Part shown: piece after piece, positions 21,498-31,220 of the stretch
How the letters are laid out: each line of letters begins with the position of its first letter
Numbering within the stretch: the first letter of the stretch is position 1
The notes under the pieces: generated by a model
What the model saw: the letters and a program-made list of their open reading frames with translations, nothing else
Told to the model about the DNA's origin: nothing
The model's database searches: none
Made by a program: the position numbers and the translations under genes
Assembly: GCA_051453625.1 (NCBI GenBank)
Contig: JBOZIK010000001.1
Location: 37,849,068-37,888,297, forward strand
Direction of reading: 5' to 3'
DNA: 39,230 nucleotides
Source of the DNA: Welwitschia mirabilis
Lineage: Eukaryota; Gnetophyta; Gnetopsida; Welwitschiales

Positions 21498-21502
21498 TAT
21501 TG
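21498..21502. other. Possible target site copy for element D (TATTG)
   Basis: The five bases next to the LTR start of D within the pol of B. The partner lies outside the window. Confidence 0.3.
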
Positions 21503-21668
21503 TGTTGTCAACTTACATATATTTGAGAGAGTACTTTGAGTAGTTTTGTAGGATGTTAGAGAAGTTTATACTACATTTTTATGATAATGGAGATATGAGA
21601 TAAAATATACAAAAACATGTAATCTCTATGACATTTTATAGCATTTCGAATAGTTCACAATACTTCCT

Positions 21669-21864
21669 ATTTTGAAGCAAACTTCTTGCAAACATTGAGG
21701 CTAATGCATTATATTANNNNNNNNNNNNNNNNNNNNNNNNNNNNNNNNNNNNNNNNNNNNNNNNNNNNNNNNNNNNNNNNNNNNNNNNNNNNNNNNNNNN
21801 NNNNNNNNNNNNNNNNATTTTGAAGCAAACTTCTTGCAAACATTGAGGCTAATGCATTATATTA
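21669..21864. repeat. 100-N gap flanked by an identical 48-bp repeat
   Basis: The 48 bases at 21669-21716 (starting ATTTTGAAGCAAAC) are repeated exactly at 21817-21864 with N at 21717-21816. This is what two overlapping contig ends look like when they were scaffolded but not merged. Confidence 0.85.
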
Positions 21865-22200
21865 ACACTTATAAAAGCCTATCATCCACCTTGTCATCTG
21901 TATGTTTATATGAATGATAGAATAGTTAAAGCTAACAAGGATGATGATTGTGATTCATATGATAGATGACATGGGATACTTATGAGGTGACATCATCCCC
22001 TATATTATCCGGAAGACCTGTAGGACAACATCTGTTATAACGCTCCATTGAATATTTACTTAACTTTTGCCATTTATTTGTATATATCTTGTATGGCTGT
22101 TAGGATTATGCCCATGCCTATTTCTCTATTTTGTTATTTGTGTGTTTGCTTATCAATAAGTCTGATTCTATTCTCAACTTTGTCTTGTTTTCATTTGTAC

Positions 22201-22208
22201 TATAAATT
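22201..22208 (+). promoter_or_regulatory. TATA box of LTR D
   Basis: TATAAATTCTTGTAAT, nearly identical to the box in LTR B. Confidence 0.6.
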
Positions 22209-22748
22209 CTTGTAATAGGAGATCGAAGGGCCAAAGATAGATCCTTGGTACTTATAGAGAGATGTCTTCCTTGGTGTTGGGCTGTGCTTTCTCCATTGAG
22301 ATTTGGCTACTTTATAACATGAAGGTAGTTTGAGATTAATTCAAAGAATGCTTTTTAATTTTCTATTCTTATTGTTACTTATCCCTCATATTTATATTGC
22401 TTCTGATTCCATGATAGGTTTTTGAGTGATATAGGTTATGAGAGCAACCTTTGTTAAGATTGAGCATTATTATTTTAGGTGTGTTATTTCTTTTCTTTCC
22501 TAGATTAACTTTACATAAGTGTGTTACATTATTATTTTCTTCATTGAAATTTATTTCTATGCTAGCATACATACATATTTCTTACTGAAATTAATTCTCT
22601 TTATTATCGCTTGAGCCTTTGATGGATTATAATATTCGAGTTCACTCCCATCTATATTAACATGTTGTATTGTGTAAAATATCTATTTTATTTGTAAATA
22701 ATAAATCCTCCTTAATTGTAATCATTTATATAAATACACACTACAACA

Positions 22749-22768
22749 TCTTGGTTTTGTTGTTAGGG
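22749..22768 (+). promoter_or_regulatory. Primer binding site of element D, decayed
   Basis: TTGGTTTTGTTGTTAGGG two bases after the LTR aligns with TTGGTGCCATTACTGGGG of element C. Athila-type elements use a tRNA site of the TGGCGCC type, from which both appear to have decayed mainly by C-to-T changes. Confidence 0.6.
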
Positions 22769-23344
22769 AAGGCTGCTTGGAGTTTAAGAGTTATTATTAC
22801 TATTGTAAGTGTTTGGATTTTGCTTTGGATGTTTTCCTGCAACACTGTTATATTTTTAGTTAGTAAAATAAGTTTTTATTTTCATGATTTTTATTTTTAC
22901 ATTTAAAATAAATACTTTTTGTCTGCCTCAAGATCCAGATGATGTGTGGTGATGATGGCCTCTGTGCCTTGAGTATTTTAGTTTTTCACTTTCTTAAAAC
23001 TATTTAGGGTTTTTCTATTGTCCCCTTTATCATACATATAACTTAAAAGGATGATACTATGTTTTCTATGTTTTTTGTATCTGTCATTTTGAATTTCTAT
23101 TTTCTACATTTTTGTTTTTTGTGTTTTCTGTGTTTCAGTTATTTAAATAATCATACGAATAACCATAAGCATGATACACTATGCATCAAAACTGAGCATT
23201 CTGGGACATGGTAAAATCTAATAAGAAATAAAAATATCAAAGAGAATGATTGTTCATAAAGGAAAATATTCAAGAAGGTTTTAGTAATTTCAAAATTAAT
23301 TCATGTACACACAATAAAGATACATAAGTTTTAAAAATTCTAGA
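22769..23344 (+). other. 5' leader of element D, first part
   Basis: Untranslated leader between PBS and gag. It contains GATGATG-type relics of the TCATCC motif at about 22930-22965 and 23025-23065. No coding signal; the hydrophobic open stretch at 22670-22906 crosses the LTR end and PBS and is not a gene. Confidence 0.5.
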
Positions 23345-23349
23345 AATTT
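23345..23349. other. Target site duplication AATTT, left copy (element C)
   Basis: AATTT directly before the LTR end of C; the same five bases follow the other end at 31133-31137. The AT-rich word makes chance less negligible than for the copia site. Confidence 0.6.
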
Positions 23350-23427
23350 TATTGTAGTGTATACTTGTACATGCTTTTATGTTCAAATAGATTTTGTCAT
23401 TAATAATAAAAATAGATATTATGCATA

Positions 23428-23456
23428 ATACATCACATTAGTATAATGTGATGTAT
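23428..23456. other. Perfect 13-bp inverted repeat in U5 of LTR C
   Basis: ATACATCACATTA-GTA-TAATGTGATGTAT. Imperfect at the same place in the LTRs at 29568 and 30127. LTR B has a 9-bp palindrome at a similar distance from its end. Confidence 0.75.
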
Positions 23457-23928
23457 CTAAAATGTCATATCTCATTAAAGTCTATGAGTATGAGACTTAG
23501 GTTGTTTTTGTAATTTAAACTAAGAACCAGAAATATGCAAGAAAATAAAGTATCATGCAAAGTAAAATATGCAATCTAATCTAACATGCAATGCAAAATA
23601 ATTATAACCTTACTTGCTTTTAGCCTTAATAAAGGCTGCCCTTCATAATCTATATCACCTAATAAATTATTACTAGATTAAGGAAAACATTAGACTATAA
23701 GAGTCACAAGAAGATTTATAATGCAAACATGTAAAGAATACCAAGATTTATATTAAAAGTGTAACATTCATCTGGGTTACAAAATAGCTGAGTCTTAATG
23801 GAAGATACTCAGCCCTCCACTAAGTGCATGTCTTTTTGTAACTCATGTAGATGGATCTCTTGCCCTTCGCTCTTCTATCACGAGAATCTTTGGTGAATTG
23901 AAGATGATAAGGAGATTTAAAGGGGGAC

Positions 23929-23937
23929 TTATTTATA
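23929..23937 (-). promoter_or_regulatory. TATA box of the 3' LTR of C
   Basis: Minus strand TATAAATAAGTCC. This segment is deleted in the outer LTR at 30127-31132. Confidence 0.6.
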
Positions 23938-24403
23938 GGAAATATAATAGAAAAGGACAAACAGAAGGTGCAGTTATGCATGCTCATTAAGGACTCAAAA
24001 ACAAATGAAACAGCCAAGGAAATCTATCAGTGACAGTTACATATCAGTGTCATCCAAGATGTTATCCAGACAACATGAGGGATGATAGAACATTATAAAA
24101 TATCTTTGAAAGTGATGAATTAGCAGTCCACATAAGCAGTTGTCATCCTACCTATCGTGTGGATGATGGAGGGGATGATAATCTTCTTTAATGATTTTAT
24201 TGACAATAAACTTAACATTTTTATTATAAAAGCTCTGTTTATCAGAAAGTGTCTTTAATGCATCAATTATGAATAGGAATCACACTTTTCTAAGATTTTT
24301 ACTTGTATCTCCAAAATCCTCAGTATTGCACCTAAACCTATATAAAAGTCCTATAAAACAACTCATAAAACCCATTAAATAACCATAAATTGGCAGTGCA
24401 ACA

Positions 24404-24418
24404 TAGCCCCCCACTTAG
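24404..24418 (-). promoter_or_regulatory. Polypurine tract of element C
   Basis: Minus strand CTAAGTGGGGGGCTA directly before the LTR start, the best preserved of the gypsy tracts here. Confidence 0.75.
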
Positions 24419-24420
24419 TC

Positions 24421-24439
24421 TTTGTCAGTTCCTGACAAA
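24421..24439 (-). promoter_or_regulatory. Perfect hairpin just 5' of the polypurine tract, element C
   Basis: TTTGTCAG-TTC-CTGACAAA: 8-bp perfect stem, 3-base loop. A and B carry decayed forms at the same place. Confidence 0.65.
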
Positions 24440-25876
24440 AACCAGGTAAAAAACCATAATTGTGAGCCAATTTATTTTTCAAAGGATAAATCTAGAAGTT
24501 TATAAAATAGGCTGATAAAACACATCTTATAGATAGATAACAAGTAATGCATAATGTGTATAAAAATTTGAAAATTTGATGTTATAAAAGATGTGAATTA
24601 AGTTCAAAATTTTTGAAAATGAGCCATGAAAATGGGTCTCTATCCCCCCACCCAAAAGAAAAAAAGAAATATGTCTTGTATTAATAAATAAATCAAAGAA
24701 GGTAAATAGGAGTGGAAAGATAGGAAATAAAAATGAGGACAACTTTCAAAATAAAATTCCAAGCTAAGTGATGTTAGATTTGAAAAATATAGAGATATGA
24801 AATATTCTAACAGGAAAAGAAAAAAGTGGATAAAAAATTTTTTGTCATAAAAGAGATCATGAGCATTACCTATAACAACAAAAATATGAAGAAAATAAAA
24901 CAAAAACAAAATAATAAAGTACTTTTTATTGATAAACTAAAACTAAGAAAACATGCTAAGAAAACATGGTAATAAATTTGAAATAACTAACCAAACTACA
25001 AAGGAAAAAATAAAAAGGATGGACATAAGATAACATAAACAAAAGATAGCTCACCAACCTAACATTTTCACCTAGAAAATTCTAATGAAAGTAATCATAA
25101 CATCACTAGATGTGAAAGATGCATGACTTAATGTACAAAAAGAATTCCATTAGATAAGGTAGTGATTATGACGATGCTAGAGTAAAATGCTTTAATCAAT
25201 GAATGATCAAGTCAAATAACTCTATTGCCATCATCTCAAAAAAAACACCCAAATCTCAACAAATAAAATGATCATGTAGAGAGACTAAGAGTCTAGGAAA
25301 TAAGTAATATCTTTGATGATACCAAGAACACCACTGATCCCATAGATTTAAAGTTTAAATATAACTCTATTACCCATGATGATGGGAGTGCAACCACTAT
25401 CAGAGAAGTAAGGACCTGTGAGGCATGGCCAACTGACCTCCTAGTGGAGTTCCCACAGCTACCATATTACACTGCCAAAGGCTCCTCTTGAAAATATTTG
25501 CCCCGGTGTACTTGTAGTAGAAGATCATAATGACCATGTTTTCGAGATATCACAAATATAAAACATCATAGTCTTTATTTCACACTTTTTTTTAATAAAA
25601 CAAAACAATATTCCACATGACCAAACACTCCAAAAGACAAAGGTGAAAGTCGTAAGATTAAGACAGAAAAGAACACTCTTAAACAATTTAAGACTCTTTC
25701 ACCATTGAGAAAAAACATCAAAAATAAAGCATCTTTCTTTAATTGAAGTTCATAGACATGTGAATGTCCTAAGATTGGGTGAATCCAATCTTATCACTGA
25801 AATGCCCAAGTCAAAAGACTAGTCATGGAAATAAATACATAAATCATGTTTGAAAGATGATCAAGTAATGCCATAA
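24440..25876 (-). other. 3' noncoding region of element C
   Basis: AT-rich, no coding signal. Includes the four-copy block at 25305-25560. Its upper end (about 25790-25870) aligns with the bases just after the pol end of B (about 18680-18770), so the N-run at 25877 begins where pol should end. The open stretches at 24527-24909 are Phe-rich low-complexity artefacts. Confidence 0.5.
25305..25560 (-). repeat. Shared 3' noncoding block, copy C
   Basis: Reverse complement of the block in A and D, including GGCATGGCCAACTGACCTCC versus GGTGGTCAATTGGCCATGC in A. Confidence 0.7.
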
Positions 25877-26090
25877 NNNNNNNNNNNNNNNNNNNNNNNN
25901 NNNNNNNNNNNNNNNNNNNNNNNNNNNNNNNNNNNNNNNNNNNNNNNNNNNNNNNNNNNNNNNNNNNNNNNNNNNNNNNNNNNNNNNNNNNNNNNNNNNN
26001 NNNNNNNNNNNNNNNNNNNNNNNNNNNNNNNNNNNNNNNNNNNNNNNNNNNNNNNNNNNNNNNNNNNNNNNNNNNNNNNNNNNNNNNNNN
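25877..26090. other. Assembly gap, 214 N
   Basis: N-run at the place where pol would end in element C. Confidence 0.95.
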
Positions 26091-26377
26091 AGAAAAAAGA
26101 AATAGAACACAAAAAATTAATAGAACAATTAGAGAACTATTAAAAGTGATTATCGTCCACCCTATCACGAGGATGATAGAGGAGTTGACTGATTATTTTT
26201 ATAGAAAAAAATAGAAACTAAAAATAGAAACTACAAATATAAATAAAAATTAAAAAAAAAACAGAGCCACTCAAAATAGAAAACTAAAAGAAAAATTTAA
26301 GGCAAGTAAAATTTTATTTAAATTCTAAATCTAAAAGCATACTTTATTAAAAAGAAAGAAAAAAGATCAAGGATCTG
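26091..26377 (-). other. Noncoding sequence between two gaps in element C
   Basis: AT-rich, with a TCATCC motif at about 26148-26185. Its A-rich composition resembles the leader of C (29100-29420). No pol motif. Confidence 0.4.
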
Positions 26378-26423
26378 TTATGGTCTCAAGTTTTTTATAG
26401 AAGTAGAATTCAAACTAGAAATT

Positions 26424-26822
26424 NNNNNNNNNNNNNNNNNNNNNNNNNNNNNNNNNNNNNNNNNNNNNNNNNNNNNNNNNNNNNNNNNNNNNNNNNNNNN
26501 NNNNNNNNNNNNNNNNNNNNNNNNNNNNNNNNNNNNNNNNNNNNNNNNNNNNNNNNNNNNNNNNNNNNNNNNNNNNNNNNNNNNNNNNNNNNNNNNNNNN
26601 NNNNNNNNNNNNNNNNNNNNNNNNNNNNNNNNNNNNNNNNNNNNNNNNNNNNNNNNNNNNNNNNNNNNNNNNNNNNNNNNNNNNNNNNNNNNNNNNNNNN
26701 NNNNNNNNNNNNNNNNNNNNNNNNNNNNNNNNNNNNNNNNNNNNNNNNNNNNNNNNNNNNNNNNNNNNNNNNNNNNNNNNNNNNNNNNNNNNNNNNNNNN
26801 NNNNNNNNNNNNNNNNNNNNNN
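26424..26822. other. Assembly gap, 399 N
   Basis: N-run just after the protease of element C. Its true size decides whether the missing RT-integrase is a real deletion. Confidence 0.95.
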
Positions 26823-28033
26823 AAGTGGGTAATGTTGTAAAAATAAAGCAAATTTAAATTATATTCAATGTTCATATCATCATCACTCAAATCTTTCTCA
26901 GTTGCATGAAAGACACTAATCATAAAAGTTCTATTTCCAAAATGACATTTCATTATTCCTTTTCTTGTATTAATGATGCAGTGGGCTGTTTTACAAAAGG
27001 CTCTATCTAGAAGTAAAGGATATCATGTGTTATGCTCAACCTCTATGATAATCACATCAATGGGATAGCAAGCCTCTTCAATTTGTTTTGTTAAATACTT
27101 AATGATACCTAACAGTTTCCTAACTAATGTATCTGCTAATTCTAGGATAATCGAGGTAGGCTATATTCTATCCTTTAAACCAAGCCTCTTACAAATGTAA
27201 AGTGGCATAATTTTAACACTCACTCCAATGTCAATTAAATCTTTTCTTATCTTTTTATTTCCTTCTATAGTAACATTCACCATTGCTACTCCTAGATCTT
27301 TAAATTTGGATGATTTTTATAACACTAAATTCATAATGGATTGGGTAAGAAATACTTTCCTAGGGATAACTCTTTTTTGTTTTCTTCTAATTAAATATTT
27401 TCATAGTTTTGAATACCCTGTATTTTCTTATAAAACTTTTCAAAATGGTAGGTTTATACTTTTCATTAAGGCTTTTAAATAATCATTAAAAGTTAAATTA
27501 TTGTTAAGCCTATTAATCCAAGGGGTAGAAGGATTTTTCTTTTTCTTCTTATCAAGAGAAGGGAAGTTGTAATAATCTAAAACCTAAATGTCCTCTTCCT
27601 ATTTTTCTTCATTATTTTAGAAGGAGAAAGGTTCACATGGAGGAGGGTTTATTTCTTGTTTACTTATTGTCACAACCTTATAATCTCTTATTAGTTCATT
27701 TAGTTTAGATAAAGTTTGTATAGTTAAAGCTCCTTAAGGTCTTTGGTGTGATAGCAATCTTTATTGAAAAATGTTTGCCACATTTTCTACATTGATAATT
27801 ATTTTTTAGAGCTCCTCTATAAGGTTTGTGAGTTTCTCATTTAGATTTTGAAAATTTAATGGACTTGATGGATAGCTTGCATTTTCGAATTCATTTCTAA
27901 AAGGTTAATGATTATTTTGGAAATACATTTTCAACCTAGGTTGTGCTTAATTTTGGTTTCAAAAATTTTAAGATGGTTGATTAAAAGTAAAAACTTCTTC
28001 ATGAATCCTTTCTTTATAAGTTGGCAAAAGAGG

Positions 28034-28075
28034 ATAAATTTTGATAACATGATAGTTGTCCTCACATAAATCACA
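28034..28075 (-). other. Zinc knuckle of C gag, last Cys lost
   Basis: CDLCEDNYHVIKIY: CX2CX4H kept, final Cys replaced by Tyr (TGT to TAT). Confidence 0.6.
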
Positions 28076-28718
28076 GGTTTTCACAACATTTCTTTTGGTT
28101 GCATTTTTAGGATCTAAAATTATTTCCATATACTTATCTAAGGTGGTTGTAAAACCTCTCATAGAATTTATAGGGTTATCTTCTACCTCTTTTTATTACT
28201 TCACCTACTTTAAGTTCTTGATAAGTTGGCCTATCATTTGATTTTCTTTAGGTGTTGACCATGTTTTACTAACCTCCATAAGTTCTTATAATTTTATCCA
28301 TCCATCATCTAGAGTAAGGTTCATGCAGTTTCCTCCATAAGAAAAATCTACAAGTTGTTGTGTGCGTGGAGTTAGTCCACTATAAAAGTAGTTTAGCTGT
28401 TCTACTCTTGAAAAGGCATCTACTAGATTAGAGTGGACTATTATAAGGAAATGTGTATATGTGGAGGCATACTATTCATTTGGTTTTTATTGAAAGCTTA
28501 TTACCTTCAATTTTTTTTTTCTTATAGTTTATTCACTCATGAATCTTTTCACAAAGGTTTCTTAGAGTTGATTCCATGTTTTTAGGCTTTTGTGGGGGAT
28601 AGTTTTTAACCAAAGTTTTGTCCTACCTTTTAATGTTATGAAAAATATCACCATATATGTTTTATCTTTTTTTCTTCCCATTTCCCAAGGTGAGGATAAG
28701 TTGTTTAATATCTTCAAT

Positions 28719-28728
28719 NNNNNNNNNN
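28719..28728. other. Short gap, 10 N
   Basis: Ten N inside the gag of element C. Confidence 0.95.
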
Positions 28729-28909
28729 CATCTTCTCCATTAAAAGTTAGATAAGTGTGTAAATTTTTAAGCTCTACATCATCTCCCAGTGGGAGGTTAA
28801 AATGTGTTTGAATTTCACTTTTTTTATTCACTAATAATTCTCTAAGGGTGAGGTTGGCATTAGGAGTAAAAGATTCTACTACTTGTTTTTGTTTACAAGA
28901 GGCACTCAA

Positions 28910-29548
28910 AATTGTGATTTGGTTCTCTTCTTCTATAGGTTTTTTATTGAGAAAATTAGATTTAGAAAAATAAATTCAAAAAGAGGATTAAATGAACCTA
29001 GAGATTATTCTTCTGAATCTTTTTCTATATTCACCAGTTCTTATTTGATATTCTTTTCTATTATCTATTTTTCTCTATGATATTTCTTCTTTAAGTTAAT
29101 CATATCATAGCATCCTGCAAATAGAAAACAATAAAAAATAAATAAAAAATAACAGACCATCATCCTGTCTATTGTTTAGATGATAGAAGAGATGATGCAC
29201 ACAAAAAAGAGAAAAATAAAAATAGAACTAAAACTAAAACAAAAATCATAAGATATAGAAAAGTGACTATCATCCACTTAGTCATCCAGACATCACAGGA
29301 GATGACAGAACTAATTTATTGTAGAGAAAATTAAAATATGAAAATAAAAATCAAAAACAAAAATAGCATATTATCCTCTCGACTATTTTGGGGATGACAT
29401 AGGGGATAACCACACTTTTTAGTAAAAAATAAAACTGAAAAATAGCATATATAAAACCTATAGCTCCTAATAAAATACAACACTACATAGACAGAGGTCA
29501 ATATACTTATCTAAATGATGATAAACTTTGTAATCCTTAATAGCCTTC
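28910..29548 (-). other. 5' leader of element C
   Basis: Untranslated region between PBS and gag. It holds three TCATCC motifs close together (about 29157-29200, 29270-29312, 29370-29410). No coding signal; the + strand open stretch 28883-29080 overlaps the gag start and is a shadow. Confidence 0.55.
29157..29410. repeat. Cluster of three TCATCC...GGATGA compound palindromes
   Basis: Copies at about 29157-29200, 29270-29312 and 29370-29410 follow the pattern (T)CATCC, spacer, (T)CATCCAGA(T/C)(G/A)-type centre, then G(A)GATGACA. More than fifteen relatives occur in the LTRs, leaders and 3' regions of A, B, C and D, for example 7785-7826, 24045-24085, 24145-24180, 30866-30912 and 37903-37945. 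None seen in the copia element. Confidence 0.6.
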
Positions 29549-29565
29549 CCCAGTAATGGCACCAA
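29549..29565 (-). promoter_or_regulatory. Primer binding site of element C
   Basis: Minus strand TTGGTGCCATTACTGGG two bases after the LTR end. Similar to the TGGCGCC-type site of Athila-like gypsy elements. Confidence 0.75.
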
Positions 29566-29567
29566 TT

Positions 29568-30086
29568 TGTTATGGTATGTATTTGTACATGCTATTATGT
29601 TCAAATAGATTTTGTAATTAATAACTAAAATAGATATTATGCATAATATATCACACTAGTATAATGGTAGTAACCCAAAATGTCATATCTCGTTAAAGTC
29701 CCTGAGTATAAGACTCAAGTTGCTTCTGTAATTTAAAATAGAAACCAAAAATATGTGAGAAAATAAAGTACTATGCAAAGTGTGATATGCAATCTAATCT
29801 AACGTGCAATGCAAAATAATCCTAATCCTACTTGCTTTTAGCCTTAACAAAGGCTACCCTTGATAATCTATATCACTCACAAAATTGTTACAAGAAGATC
29901 TCCAATGCAAACATGTAAATAAAACCAAGATTTATATTAAAAGTATAACATTCATCTGGGTTACCAAATAGCTAGGTCCCAATGGAATATACTCAGCACT
30001 CTACTAAGTGCACGTCTTTCTGCAACTCACCTAGATGGATCTCCTACCCTTTGCTCTCCTGTCATAATAATATGTGTTGCATCAAA
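29568..30086 (-). repeat. Partial 5' LTR of element C (R-U5 part)
   Basis: Aligns with the U5 half of LTR 23350-24403, roughly 10 % different by eye, and abuts the PBS. It is cut by N at 30087 before the TATA region. Confidence 0.8.
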
Positions 30087-30123
30087 NNNNNNNNNNNNNN
30101 NNNNNNNNNNNNNNNNNNNNNNN
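30087..30123. other. Assembly gap, 37 N, inside an LTR tandem
   Basis: Separates a U3-less LTR from a further LTR that starts with three bases of internal sequence (ATT). At least one U3, a PBS and perhaps an internal region are missing here. Confidence 0.9.
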
Positions 30124-30126
30124 ATT

Positions 30127-31132
30127 TATTATGATATGTATTTATGCATGCTTTTATGTTCAGATATATATTATTATTAGTAATCAAAAATATATATTAT
30201 GCATAATGCATCATGCTAATATAGTGGAAGTAACCTAAAATGTTGTATCTTGTTGAAGTCTATCCATAAGGGACTCAGATTGGTTTTGCGATTTAATTTT
30301 AGAATTTAAAAATAATAAAGAACAATGCAATAAAATAAACTACCATAAAAAGTGTAATACTAATATACAATATAATCTAGCATGCAATGCAAAATGATCC
30401 TAGCCCTATTTACTGTACAAAGGCTTTCCTTGATAATCTATATCACCCAAGAAATTATCACTAGATCTTAGACAACATTAGACTATAAGGGATATAAGAA
30501 ATCATACAATGCAAATAATACAAACATGTAAAGAAAACCAAAATTTATATTAAAAGTGTAACATTCATCTGAGTTACAAAATAGCTAGGTCTCAATAGAA
30601 AATACTCAATCCTCTACCAAGTGAACATCTTTCTGTTACTCACAAAGAAGGATCTCCCACCCTTCATTCCCATGTCATGAGAATCTCTAGTGCATCGAAG
30701 ATGGAAAGAAGAGTCAAAGGGAAACTGTCAGTGATATACGAAACAACTGAGGGAATCTGTCAGTGATAGTTACATGTTAGTATCATTTGGCTATTATCTA
30801 GATGACATGAAGGAAGACAGACCATTACAAAATATCATAAAAGTGATGACTCAGTGGTCCACATAAGCAGTCATCATCCTACCTATCATGTGGATGGAGA
30901 GGATGATGATCTTCTTTAATGATTTTTTGTGAAGAAACTTTAGTAGTTTTATCATGAAAATCTCTATTCATTGGAAATTTCCTTTAATGCATTAAATTTG
31001 GGTAATAATTACACTTTTTCAATATTTCCTCTTATATCTCAAGAATCCTCAGAATTTCACCTAAACCTGTATAAAAGTCCTGTAAAACAACTTATAAAAC
31101 CCATCAAATAACTGTAAATTAACAACACAATA
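30127..31132 (-). repeat. Outer LTR of element C, lacking its TATA region
   Basis: Aligns with LTR 23350-24403 over its length but lacks the segment with the TATA box (junction about 30718-30745). Ends CACAATA at 31132, the decayed form of CAACA. More diverged from the other two C LTRs than they are from each other. Confidence 0.75.
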
Positions 31133-31137
31133 AATTT
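31133..31137. other. Target site duplication AATTT, right copy (element C)
   Basis: Same five bases as 23345-23349. After it, the leader and gag of D resume. Confidence 0.6.
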
Positions 31138-31220
31138 ATACATTTATTTTTTTAGAATTGGATTTTGCAAAAGAAAATTTTCTAGAATATTGTTTGAATG
31201 ATAGTTTTTAATTTTTAAAT
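31138..31220 (+). other. 5' leader of element D, second part
   Basis: The last part of the leader before gag. Together with 22749-23349 it gives the expected leader length. Confidence 0.55.

Larger units (their letters stand above)
6317..21502 (-). mobile_element. Element B: Athila-like gypsy, 3' LTR through pol, with a nested copia
   Basis: In minus sense the order is pol (21502 to about 18785), a 3' noncoding region, the extra ORF (16640-16367 continuing at 9119-8111), hairpin and polypurine tract, and the 3' LTR (7586-6317). The copia element at 9125-16361 splits the extra ORF, and the LTR of element D cuts pol at the RT N-terminus at 21502. The gag and protease of B should lie beyond D, outside the window. 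LTR ends are TGTTG/CAACA as in A, C and D. Confidence 0.75.
21503..22748 (+). repeat. 5' LTR of element D
   Basis: Starts TGTTGTCAAC and ends CACTACAACA, directly before a PBS-like string, so it is a 5' LTR. It aligns with LTR A (for instance ACTTTTGTAGGACA at about 2618 versus AGTTTTGTAGGATG here). TATA box at 22201. Its length is inflated by a 100-N gap flanked by a 48-bp repeat; without these it is about 1.1 kb, like LTR C. TCATCC motifs lie at about 21884-21930 and 21955-22030. Confidence 0.8.
23350..24403 (-). repeat. 3' LTR of element C
   Basis: In minus sense it begins TGTTGCACTGCC next to the polypurine tract and ends CACTACAATA (CAACA decayed). Length 1054 bp. It has a TATA box (23937-23929), two TCATCC motifs in U3 (about 24045-24085 and 24145-24180) and a perfect 13-bp inverted repeat in U5 (23428-23456). 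It is closer to the partial LTR at 29568 than to the one at 30127. Confidence 0.85.
26378..28909 (-). pseudogene. gag-protease of element C
   Basis: In minus sense, from Met 28909 (MSASCKQKQVV), the capsid part has DDVELKNLHTYLTFNGED and later RTKLWLKTIPHKSLKTWNQL, then YFYSGLTPRTQQLVDFSYGG, all typical of Athila-like gag. A zinc knuckle CDLCEDNYHVIKIY at 28075-28034 has lost its last Cys. Protease begins LIDIGVSVKIMPLHICKRLG (Asp codon 27232-27230) and ends near MKCHFGNRTFMISVFHATEK (26953). A 10-N gap is at 28719-28728 and a 399-N gap starts at 26822. Scattered stops, mainly TAG/TAA at expected Gln codons, but little frameshifting. Gag packages the RNA; protease matures the particle. The same start is seen in D (31221). 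RT does not follow. Confidence 0.8.
23350..31132 (-). mobile_element. Element C: gypsy element with gag-protease but no RT or integrase
   Basis: In minus sense: an outer LTR (31132-30127), a gap, a partial second 5' LTR (30086-29568), PBS, leader, gag-protease (28909 to about 26830), a gap-rich stretch, 3' noncoding region, hairpin and PPT, and 3' LTR (24403-23350). Between protease and the 3' noncoding block there is no RT, RNase H or integrase, only AT-rich sequence and two N-runs (399 and 214). The element is inserted in the leader of D with AATTT on both sides. Confidence 0.75.

Noticed and set aside
22670-22906. Open stretch of 78 codons on + strand
   Set aside because: Crosses the LTR end and PBS of element D, so it is not a gene.
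24527-24909. Two overlapping hydrophobic open stretches (minus)
   Set aside because: Phe/Leu-rich translations of A-rich DNA in the 3' noncoding region of C; no family motif and no match in the homologous regions of A, B or D.
25794-26168. Open stretches with long X runs (minus)
   Set aside because: Created by the 214-N gap; no real coding sequence visible.
27228-27482. Open stretch of 84 codons on + strand
   Set aside because: Antisense shadow of the gag-protease region of element C.
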